NCBI GenBank assembly: GCA_029260415.1
Contig: JAJDDH010000151.1
Coordinates: 1 to 10,421, forward strand
Direction: 5' to 3'
From: Phycisphaerales bacterium
Lineage (GTDB): Bacteria; Planctomycetota; Phycisphaerae; Phycisphaerales; UBA1924
DNA: 10,421 nucleotides
Shown here: piece by piece, positions 5,586 to 10,421 of the stretch
How the letters are laid out: every line of letters begins with the position of its first letter
Position numbering within the stretch: position 1 is the stretch's first letter
Program-made: the position numbers and the translations under genes
The notes under the pieces: model-generated
The model's database searches: none
What the model saw: the letters and a program-made list of their open reading frames with translations, nothing else
Told to the model about the DNA's origin: nothing

Positions 5586-7103
5586 ATGGGGACGGTGGAC
5601 GGGGAGGCGGACGCCGCGCGCGCAGACGGGAGCGCGGGCGGCGTGGGGATGTTTCACGAAGAGCTGGGCGGGCTGCCCACGACGGCGGACGGGCTGCACG
5701 CGTGGATCGAGGCGCATGTGGGGGTGGTGATCGCGCGACGGGCGCTCATCGAGGGGCACGCGGCGCCGTTCGAGTACCTGTGTCACTCGTTCTTCGAGAC
5801 CGGGTCGCCCCGGGACTGCGTCGTGTGGGCCAACCGGGGTGGGGGCAAGACGTTCCTGGCGTCGATCGCGTCGCTGCTGGACCTGCTATTCAAGGACGGG
5901 ATCGAGATCCGGGTGCTGGGCGGGTCGCTCGAACAGGCGGGGCGGATGCACACGCACCTGCGCGACCTACTCTCGCGCCCGGGCCTGGCGCACACGCTGG
6001 ACGGGAGTATCACGGAGCGGCGTGTGAAGCTGCGCAACGGGTCGTGCCTGGAGCTGCTGGCCCAGTCGCAGCGATCGGTCCGCGGCACGCGCGTGCAGAA
6101 GCTGCGCTGCGACGAGGTGGAGCTGTTCGACCCGGAGGTGTGGGAGGCGGCGCAGCTGGTGACGCGCTCGAAGGTGTGCGCCGGGATCCGGGTTCGGGGC
6201 GCCGTGGAGTGCCTGAGCACGATGCACGTGCCGTACGGGCTGATGCACCGCCTGGTGGGCGAGGCGCGCGAGGGCGGAACGCGGAGGCTCTTCCGCTGGG
6301 GGCTGGTGGACGTGCTGGGGGTGTGCGAGCCCGAGCGCGCGTGCGAGGAGCCGTGCGGGCTGCTGGAGGAGTGCGCCGGGCGGGCCAAGCGGCGTGACGT
6401 GGCGGGGATCGCGCCGGGGCACGTCGAGGTGGACGACGCGCTGACGCAGAAGTCACGCGTGAGCGAGGCGACCTGGAAGAGCGAGATGCTGTGCCTGCGG
6501 CCCAAGCGTTCGGACTGCGTGCTGCCTGAGTTCGGGCGCGAGTCGCACGTGGTTGACGAGGCGCCCGGGGCGCGGGACGGGTGGCTGTGGGTGGGGGGCA
6601 TGGACTTTGGGATCCGCGCGCCCACGGTGGTGCTCTGGGGCGGCGTCGATCCGTCGGGCGTGCTGTGGATCGTGGACGAGCGCGTCGTCAGCGGCGTCAC
6701 GCTGGGTGAGCACATCGAGGCGATCCGGGGCTCGCCCTGGCCCGCGCTGTCGTGGATCGGCGTGGACCCGGCGGGCGGACAGCGCTCCGGGCAGACAGGG
6801 CTGAGCGACATCCAGGCGATGCGGCGCGAGGGATTGGTCGTCAAGCACCGGCGCCTGGGCGTGGGCGAGGGGCTCGAACTGGTCCGGGCCCGGCTGCGCC
6901 CGGCGACGGGCGGGCCCCGCGTGCTGGTGCACCGGAGCTGCGAGAGACTCATCGAGTCGCTGGAGAAGTACCGGTACCCGTCGGATCGTCCCGAGTCGCT
7001 GGCGCCGGTGAAGGACGGGTCGGACCACGCGGTCGATGCGCTGCGGTACCTGATCCAGAACCTGGACCGGGCGCACGAGGCGAGGTTTGCGAGGTACGCG
7101 TGA
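5586..7103 (+). CDS. Phage terminase large subunit-like ATPase/nuclease
   Basis: This 505-aa protein has the usual length and both domains of a large terminase, the motor that packages phage DNA and cuts it. ATPase: Walker A WANRGGGKTF (81-90, Lys88), Walker B KLRCDEVELF (Asp176, Glu177), and coupling motif CLSTMHVPYG (209-218). A Cys group, C247-x5-C253-x3-C257-x5-C263, looks like a small zinc-binding insertion. RNase H-fold nuclease: GGMDFG (Asp340), WIGVDPAGG (Asp394), and DGSDHAVDALRYL (Asp480, Asp484) supply the metal-binding acids. Nothing essential appears lost, so selection has probably kept it active. GAGGGG (5575-5580) five bases before ATG 5586 favours that start over GTG 5580. It is the last gene of the cassette, ending eight bases before a convergent gene, with no portal, protease or capsid gene after it. 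Confidence 0.88.
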   Translation: MGTVDGEADAARADGSAGGVGMFHEELGGLPTTADGLHAWIEAHVGVVIARRALIEGHAAPFEYLCHSFFETGSPRDCVVWANRGGGKTFLASIASLLDLLFKDGIEIRVLGGSLEQAGRMHTHLRDLLSRPGLAHTLDGSITERRVKLRNGSCLELLAQSQRSVRGTRVQKLRCDEVELFDPEVWEAAQLVTRSKVCAGIRVRGAVECLSTMHVPYGLMHRLVGEAREGGTRRLFRWGLVDVLGVCEPERACEEPCGLLEECAGRAKRRDVAGIAPGHVEVDDALTQKSRVSEATWKSEMLCLRPKRSDCVLPEFGRESHVVDEAPGARDGWLWVGGMDFGIRAPTVVLWGGVDPSGVLWIVDERVVSGVTLGEHIEAIRGSPWPALSWIGVDPAGGQRSGQTGLSDIQAMRREGLVVKHRRLGVGEGLELVRARLRPATGGPRVLVHRSCERLIESLEKYRYPSDRPESLAPVKDGSDHAVDALRYLIQNLDRAHEARFARYA

Positions 7104-7111
7104 GCGGGGCC

Positions 7112-7366
7112 CTACGACCCGGGCATGGGCGCGAGCGAGGGGATGGCGAAGGCGATAAGGACGTACGCGCCGATGCCCAGGAGGATGATGCCGCCGACGA
7201 TCTGGATGGTGAAGGTCAGCACCTGGCGCCAGTAGGTGCGCATGTCCACGGTGCGGACCGCCTTGTAGCCCACGGCGATGAAGAACGCCAGGGGGATGAG
7301 CAGGGCGAACCAGTACTCGTGGGCTGCGATGGGGTCGATGAAGGGGGTGTAGGCGAGGGTGCTCAT
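7112..7366 (-). CDS. Small membrane protein, two predicted helices
   Basis: This 84-aa protein starts at ATG 7366, which overlaps the stop of the upstream minus-strand gene (ATGA, 7363-7366). The chosen start follows from that overlap; the longer open frame upstream is a shadow of the neighbouring gene. Residues 18-36 (YWFALLIPLAFFIAVGYKA) and 51-76 (TFTIQIVGGIILLGIGAYVL and following) are hydrophobic, linked by a short basic loop, RTVDMRTYWRQ. No catalytic motif is seen. It is co-transcribed with a PGAGQ-type membrane protein, so the two may form a complex. Short two-helix proteins of this style are common in planctomycete genomes, but I cannot name a function. It ends eight bases from the terminase stop on the opposite strand, with no evident terminator between them. 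Confidence 0.75.
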   Translation of the reverse strand: MSTLAYTPFIDPIAAHEYWFALLIPLAFFIAVGYKAVRTVDMRTYWRQVLTFTIQIVGGIILLGIGAYVLIAFAIPSLAPMPGS

Positions 7367-7968
7367 ACGCTCAGCTCCGCGGCGGCGGTGGCGGCAACGG
7401 TCGCCGCGGCGATCCCCGCGGTGGTCGAGACGTCCTTGGTCAGGTCGCGTCCGCGCTTGGAGGGCAGCAGGGCGTCGAGGATGATGATGAAGTTGAGCAT
7501 GCCCGCGATGGTGGCGAACAGGGTGCCCAGCTCGTTCATCTTGGCGATGCTTTTCTTGTTGGGGGGGGCGTCGGTCGCGGCGGGGTTGGCCGCGGCGACC
7601 CACTCGTAGCGGGCGCGCTCGTCGTTCCAGGTGCGCGTCTCGTTGGGGTAGCCCGAGCGGGTGTCCCACCCGGGGCGCCCGGTGACGGCGGGGACCTGGG
7701 CCCAGGCCTTGAAGCGGTTCTGGTGGAGGGCGTCAACCCCGAAGGCGAGGGGGCCGACGAGGGCCTCGCCGTAGAACCAGATGCGGTCTTCTTTGGAGTC
7801 GACGACGTCGATGCCGCCGATGAGCAGGCCGCCCAGGAAGAGGCCCAGGACGCCCATGGAGGCCATGACGCCGCGGTAGAGGTTGCCGCGGAACATCTGC
7901 CCGGCGCCGGGGAAAAGGAGGGCCAGGACGGCGGCGGGGATGTCGAGGGTGGCGCGGTCGGTGGTCAT
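7363..7968 (-). CDS. TM2-like/DUF6677-type membrane protein
   Basis: This is a 201-aa protein from ATG 7968. Near the N-terminus, IPAAVLALLFPGAGQMFRGNLYRGVM is the TM2-like signature (PGxGQxYxGxxxRG, here with Phe), followed by a hydrophobic hairpin MGVLGLFLGGLLIGG (38-52). Residues 56-140 form a soluble loop containing IWFYGEALVGPLAFGVDALHQNRF and a Trp/Arg-rich stretch. A second membrane region lies at 148-169 (GTLFATIAGMLNFIIILDALLPS), and the C-terminus is Ala/Thr-rich. This matches my memory of DUF6677-type planctomycete proteins; function unknown. An in-frame ATG at 8031 would add a Pro-rich extension of 21 residues; neither start has a clear Shine-Dalgarno, so the start is uncertain. 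The stop overlaps the start of the next membrane gene. Confidence 0.75.
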   Translation of the reverse strand: MTTDRATLDIPAAVLALLFPGAGQMFRGNLYRGVMASMGVLGLFLGGLLIGGIDVVDSKEDRIWFYGEALVGPLAFGVDALHQNRFKAWAQVPAVTGRPGWDTRSGYPNETRTWNDERARYEWVAAANPAATDAPPNKKSIAKMNELGTLFATIAGMLNFIIILDALLPSKRGRDLTKDVSTTAGIAAATVAATAAAELSV

Positions 7969-8030
7969 GCGTCGGGGGGTCTCGGGGGAGGATTGGGGAT
8001 CGGATCGGTCGGACGGCGGGGGTGGGGGCA

Positions 8031-8058
8031 TTGACAGACGGCGCGTCGGCGGTAGTGT
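8031..8058 (+). promoter_or_regulatory. Sigma-70-type promoter upstream of the acidic-protein gene
   Basis: A perfect -35 box TTGACA (8031-8036) is followed after 16 bases by TAGTGT (8053-8058), which keeps the critical T, A and final T of the -10 box. The predicted start near 8065 gives a leader of about 80 bases before ATG 8148. The complement contains TACACT (8054-8059), so the -10 region might also serve the divergent membrane operon, but no minus-strand -35 was found. Confidence 0.55.
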
Positions 8059-8113
8059 ACGCCCAAGCCGGACGGACGAGGGCGGTGGCGCCCCGGCCCG
8101 GATGAGGATGGCG

Positions 8114-8128
8114 GCCCGCTCGGCGGGC
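8114..8128 (+). other. Leader hairpin before the acidic-protein gene
   Basis: GCCCGC (8114-8119) pairs with GCGGGC (8123-8128) around a TCG loop, followed by GTTTAAGG. It lies inside the predicted leader, just upstream of the ribosome-binding AAGGA (8133-8137). It could be a weak attenuator or an mRNA-stabilising hairpin; the T-run is too short for a confident terminator. Confidence 0.3.
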
Positions 8129-8147
8129 GTTTAAGGACCTGCGAGCG

Positions 8148-8381
8148 ATGGACGGCGAATCAGCACTCTTGGACGTGATCGACGGGCGTTGGGTCTCGGA
8201 TAACCCGTTTGGACGCGGCGGCGCTGTGCTCGTCGCGGGGGACGACGAGGACGAGGACGAGAAGTACTTCCGCGAGGATGACGACGACGATTACGACGAG
8301 GACGACGATTACGAGGACGACGACGACCTCGAAGACGAGGACGGACTGGACGAGGACGACGACGAGGACGATGACCTCTAG
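8148..8381 (+). CDS. Small protein with an extremely acidic C-terminal tail
   Basis: This 77-aa protein has a short folded-looking N-terminus (1-31: MDGESALLDVIDGRWVSDNP, then FGRGGAVLVAG). The tail, residues 32-77, has 36 Asp/Glu of 46 residues, mostly runs of Asp broken by Tyr and Leu. AAGGA (8133-8137) lies ten bases before the ATG, and a good promoter lies upstream. Such tails mimic nucleic-acid charge or bind basic proteins, as in the acidic tail of the RNA polymerase delta subunit; the N-terminus here does not resemble delta. The coding DNA is a GAC/GAG triplet run, so the length probably varies between strains. A role in binding a nucleic-acid-binding or basic protein is an inference only. 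It is followed after 66 bases by another gene on the same strand. Confidence 0.7.
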   Translation: MDGESALLDVIDGRWVSDNPFGRGGAVLVAGDDEDEDEKYFREDDDDDYDEDDDYEDDDDLEDEDGLDEDDDEDDDL

Positions 8382-8447
8382 GACGCTGTTCTCGGGCGGC
8401 TGACTCGGTCTGCCCGGCGAGCAAGACGCGGCGTCCGGGAGGCCTCG

Positions 8448-8960
8448 ATGAGCACGTCCAAGCCTGAACAGCCCGATGAGAACAAAGAGCCCACGCCCGA
8501 GTTCGGTGGTGACGGGGTCGTGGATCGGCGCTTGGGGCTGGACAAGCGACACGTGACGCTGATCAAGAACGGGAAGGTCGCTGCGCCCACGGGCCTTGAG
8601 CGCCGTCGCGGGCCCGGGCGACGCCTGAGCGATTTCACCAAGTCCGCCGAGGAAGGCGAGATGAACACGGAGCAGTTCCTGTTCCTTAAGGCCATCGACG
8701 CGTTCAAGACGGGCAACAGCAAGGCGTTCCCCTCGTGGACGGACGTGCTGGAGGTGGTGCGGCTGCTGGGGTACCGCAAGACGATGCCCAGCGAGCTGAA
8801 CCTGCCCGCGGCCGAGGACTGGAAAGAGAAGGCGGACACGCCCGCGAACGTGCGTCCCGACGGCTGGGAGCGTCGCTTCAAGGGCAAGGGCAAGAGCGAG
8901 GCGGAGCTGACCGACGAGGCGCTCGACGAGTTCGAGCGGAACTTCGGCGAGGCGGCCTGA
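8448..8960 (+). CDS. Conserved-looking hypothetical with PSWTDVLEVVRLLGYRK core
   Basis: This 170-aa protein starts at ATG 8448 with GGGAGG (8437-8442) five bases upstream. Residues 1-70 are polar and basic, with RRRGPGRR near 52-59, and probably flexible. The core at 72-117 reads MNTEQFLFLKAIDAFKTGN then SKAFPSWTDVLEVVRLLGYRK and TMPSELNL. I recall this helical core from short planctomycete proteins without assigned function; that memory is not backed by a search here. The C-terminal part (120-170) is Lys/Glu-rich and helical. The WTDVLEVVRLLGYRK segment has the helix-turn-helix cadence of a small DNA- or protein-binding fold, which is inference. No membrane segment or catalytic motif is seen. 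It follows the acidic-tail gene and may be co-transcribed; a basic protein next to a very acidic one suggests they could interact. Confidence 0.75.
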   Translation: MSTSKPEQPDENKEPTPEFGGDGVVDRRLGLDKRHVTLIKNGKVAAPTGLERRRGPGRRLSDFTKSAEEGEMNTEQFLFLKAIDAFKTGNSKAFPSWTDVLEVVRLLGYRKTMPSELNLPAAEDWKEKADTPANVRPDGWERRFKGKGKSEAELTDEALDEFERNFGEAA

Positions 8961-8963
8961 CCC

Positions 8964-8979
8964 GGCCCGCCCGCGGGCC
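8964..8979 (+). terminator. GC hairpin just after the hypothetical gene
   Basis: GGCCCGC (8964-8970) pairs perfectly with GCGGGCC (8973-8979) four bases after the stop codon. No T-tract follows, so it is a 3'-end hairpin or a weak terminator rather than a classic one. It also covers the place where a -35 box for the TACAAT at 8984 would lie. Confidence 0.35.
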
Positions 8980-8983
8980 CGCA

Positions 8984-8989
8984 TACAAT
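8984..8989 (+). promoter_or_regulatory. -10 element TACAAT upstream of the RimB-like gene
   Basis: TACAAT matches TATAAT at five of six positions, and the predicted start would be near 8996. No -35 box at normal spacing is visible. The next gene starts at 9049, so a leader of about 50 bases would include the hairpin at 9006-9021. Confidence 0.35.
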
Positions 8990-9005
8990 CCGATCAGCAC
9001 ACGGG

Positions 9006-9026
9006 CGCCCCGGTCGGGGCGTCTTT
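9006..9026 (+). terminator. Terminator-like hairpin in the leader of the RimB-like gene
   Basis: CGCCCC (9006-9011) and GGGGCG (9016-9021) pair around GGTC and are followed by TCTTTC. It has the form of a short intrinsic terminator. It either ends transcripts from 8148-8960 or, if the TACAAT at 8984 is a promoter, acts as an attenuator about ten bases into the rimB-rimK message. Confidence 0.5.
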
Positions 9027-9048
9027 CGTGCGCGGACGGAGGCTGCGG

Positions 9049-9486
9049 ATGAGCGCCAGCGAGGATCGGCCCGTGATCGGTCGGCGTGAATGGGTGTCGC
9101 TGCCCGGGTGGGAGATCGCGCGCCTGCGGGCGAAGATCGACACGGGGGCGCGGACGAGCGCGATCCACGTCTCGTCGATCGAGTACCTCGACGACGGGCG
9201 ACTGCGGTTCGAGGTGGTGCATCGGGAGCGTCCCAAGCGCCGGTCGGTGACGGTCGAGGCGGACCACCTGCGCGAGGCGAAGGTGCGACCCAGCTCGGGC
9301 AAGACGCAGCGCCGACCGGTGGTGCGGACGCTGGTGAAGATCGGCGACTGGGAGCGTGAGATCGAGCTGAGCCTGGTGTGCCGCGAGGGGATGCTGTGCC
9401 GCATGCTGCTGGGGCGGCGTGCGTTGAACGGACTGCTGGTCGATCCGGGCGCCAAGGATGTGCTCGCAAGCGGGAGCGTGTCATGA
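9049..9486 (+). CDS. RimB-like retropepsin / putative ATP-dependent zinc protease (PF05618-type)
   Basis: This 145-aa protein matches the short family annotated as RimK-associated or putative ATP-dependent zinc protease. The N-terminal IGRREWVSLPGWEIARLRAK leads into the retropepsin-like active-site loop IDTGARTSAIH (30-40, Asp31). LCRMLLGRRALNGLLVDPG (116-134) is the second conserved block, so both expected motifs are intact. GGAGG (9038-9042) six bases before ATG 9049 fixes the start over an upstream GTG at 9028. The stop overlaps the start of the RimK-like gene (ATGA), so the two are translationally coupled. In Pseudomonas, RimB works with RimK in controlling glutamate tail addition to ribosomal protein S6; the same partnership is inferred here from the gene pair. 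Confidence 0.85.
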   Translation: MSASEDRPVIGRREWVSLPGWEIARLRAKIDTGARTSAIHVSSIEYLDDGRLRFEVVHRERPKRRSVTVEADHLREAKVRPSSGKTQRRPVVRTLVKIGDWEREIELSLVCREGMLCRMLLGRRALNGLLVDPGAKDVLASGSVS

Positions 9487-10421
9487 AGCTGGGAATTCTG
9501 TCGGCGTCGCCCGGGTGTTACAGCACACGTCGCCTGCGTGAGGCCGCGGAGCAGCGCGGGCACGAGGTGAAGGTGCTCAACACGCTTCGGTTCTCGATCT
9601 CGCTGGAGGAGGGGGAGCCGGACCTGTTCTTCCGGGGCAAGCAGCTGAGCGACTACGACGCGGTATTGCCGCGGATCGGCGCGTCGATCACGTACTTCGG
9701 GACGGCGGTGGTGCGTCAGTTCGAGCAGATGGACGTGTACACGCCCAACACGGCCAACGGGATCACAAACTCGCGGGACAAGCTGCGGAGCTTGCAGATT
9801 CTGTCGCGCCACGACATCGGGATCCCGCGGACGATGTTCGTGCGGGACCGCAAGGACGTGCTGGCGGCGATCGAGCAGGTGGGCGGGGCGCCGGTGATTA
9901 TCAAGATCATCGAGGGGACGCAGGGGATCGGGGTGATCCTGGCGGACTCGAACAAGGTGGCCGAGGCGATCGTGGAGACGCTGCAGAGCGCGCGACAGAA
10001 CGTGCTGATCCAGCGGTTCGTCGCGGAGAGCCGGGGCAAGGACATCCGGGCGCTGGTGGTTGGTGACCGGGTGGTCGCGGCGATGCGGCGCGTGGCCCAG
10101 GGCGGGGAGTACCGCTCCAACGTGCACCGGGGCGGGATCACGGAGGCGGTCAAGCTCGACGAGGTCTACGAGCGGACGGCGGTGCGCGCGGCGCAGATCA
10201 TGGGCCTGCGTGTCGCGGGCGTGGACATGCTCGAGAGCAACTCGGGCCCGCAGATTATGGAGGTCAACTCGTCGCCCGGTCTCGAGGGGATCGAGGGGGC
10301 GACGCAGCTGGACATCGCGGGCGCGATCGTGGACTACATGGCCCAGCAGGTTGATTTCCCGGAGCTGGACGTGCGTCAGCGCCTGACGGTCACCCAGGGC
10401 TACGGCGTGGCGGAGCTGACG
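9483..10421 (+). CDS. rimK: RimK-like ATP-grasp glutamate ligase (3' end outside the window)
   Basis: The 313 visible residues start at ATG 9483 and run off the end without a stop. The N-terminal MKLGILSASPGCYSTRRLREA and the YDAVLPRIGASITYFG segment (58-73) are typical RimK preATP-grasp features. The ATP-grasp domain covers about 95-290: VIIKIIEGTQGIGV (138-151, Lys141) is the nucleotide loop, RGKDIRALVVGDRVVAAMRR (184-203) follows, and GVDMLES (246-252, Asp248) with IMEVNSSPGLEGIE (258-271, Glu260, Asn262) supply the Mg2+ ligands. RimK adds glutamates to the C-terminus of ribosomal protein S6 in E. coli. About 20 residues (DFPELDVRQRLTVTQGYGVAEL) already extend beyond the normal end of the domain, so this is probably a long form with a C-terminal extension. 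Confidence 0.9.
   Translation, partial: MKLGILSASPGCYSTRRLREAAEQRGHEVKVLNTLRFSISLEEGEPDLFFRGKQLSDYDAVLPRIGASITYFGTAVVRQFEQMDVYTPNTANGITNSRDKLRSLQILSRHDIGIPRTMFVRDRKDVLAAIEQVGGAPVIIKIIEGTQGIGVILADSNKVAEAIVETLQSARQNVLIQRFVAESRGKDIRALVVGDRVVAAMRRVAQGGEYRSNVHRGGITEAVKLDEVYERTAVRAAQIMGLRVAGVDMLESNSGPQIMEVNSSPGLEGIEGATQLDIAGAIVDYMAQQVDFPELDVRQRLTVTQGYGVAELT

Noticed and set aside
5783..6952. Long minus-strand open frame opposite the terminase gene (389 codons)
   Set aside because: Ser/Pro/Arg-rich composition with no domain; it is a mirror of the high-GC codon pattern of the terminase gene, whose motifs are unmistakable.
3372..7103. Calling the cassette a prophage
   Set aside because: Only one phage-hallmark gene is present; no integrase, attachment-site repeat, portal or capsid gene is seen in the window.
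8235..8381. Tandem DNA repeat or CRISPR-like array in the GAC/GAG run
   Set aside because: Irregular triplets explained by coding for an Asp/Glu tail; no constant repeat-spacer structure.
8378..9484. Long minus-strand open frame across the 8448 and rimB genes
   Set aside because: Low-complexity Arg/Ser/Pro sequence, crosses promoter, terminator and two supported plus-strand genes.
8994..10127. Minus-strand open frame opposite rimB and rimK
   Set aside because: Shadow of two genes with clear family motifs; no ribosome-binding site or domain.

Overview
The window is strongly GC-rich, with mostly G or C at third codon positions. It looks like chromosomal DNA from a planctomycete, most likely class Phycisphaerae. 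That placement is an inference. It rests on several small protein types that I associate with Planctomycetota: an excisionase-like HTH protein with an acidic linker and two membrane helices, a PGAGQ-type membrane protein, and a PSWTDVLEVVRLLGYRK-type protein. No tRNA, rRNA, CRISPR array or insertion sequence was seen.

Layout. (1) 1-1500, plus strand: the C-terminal end of a UbiA-superfamily prenyltransferase (MqnP-like); a nested inverted repeat and a -10 element that predicts a leaderless mRNA; a GbsR/MarR-type winged-helix regulator; and an unrecognised 138-aa protein coupled to it by a 4-base overlap. (2) 1482-3371, minus strand: a terminator, the HTH/acidic-linker/two-helix protein, and an XRE repressor with a C-terminal LexA-like S24 self-cleavage domain. 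(3) 3372-3598: an unusually AT-richer divergent control region with a candidate promoter, a repeated AGTTCGCT and an 18-bp palindrome. (4) 3599-7103, plus strand: a compact cassette of four genes encoding a tandem-HTH regulator, a COG2401-type fusion of an ABC ATPase and a GNAT acetyltransferase, a 49-aa peptide, and a terminase-large-subunit-like ATPase/nuclease with all key motifs. (5) 7112-7968, minus strand: two overlapping genes for small membrane proteins. (6) 8031-8960, plus strand: a good promoter, a 77-aa protein with an extremely acidic tail, and a 170-aa conserved-looking unknown. (7) 8964-10421, plus strand: leader hairpins, then a RimB-like retropepsin/zinc-protease gene overlapping a RimK-like ATP-grasp ligase gene that runs off the end.

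The most interesting unit is region 4 together with the divergent repressor gene. A phage-type DNA-packaging motor/nuclease sits in one tight operon with a soluble ABC ATPase-acetyltransferase. A repressor of the kind normally inactivated by RecA-stimulated self-cleavage lies across the control region. No portal, capsid, tail, integrase or lysis gene is present, and ordinary-looking chromosomal genes flank it on both sides. I infer either a domesticated phage packaging module or a DNA-damage-controlled DNA-processing or defence system. The sequence alone does not decide between these.
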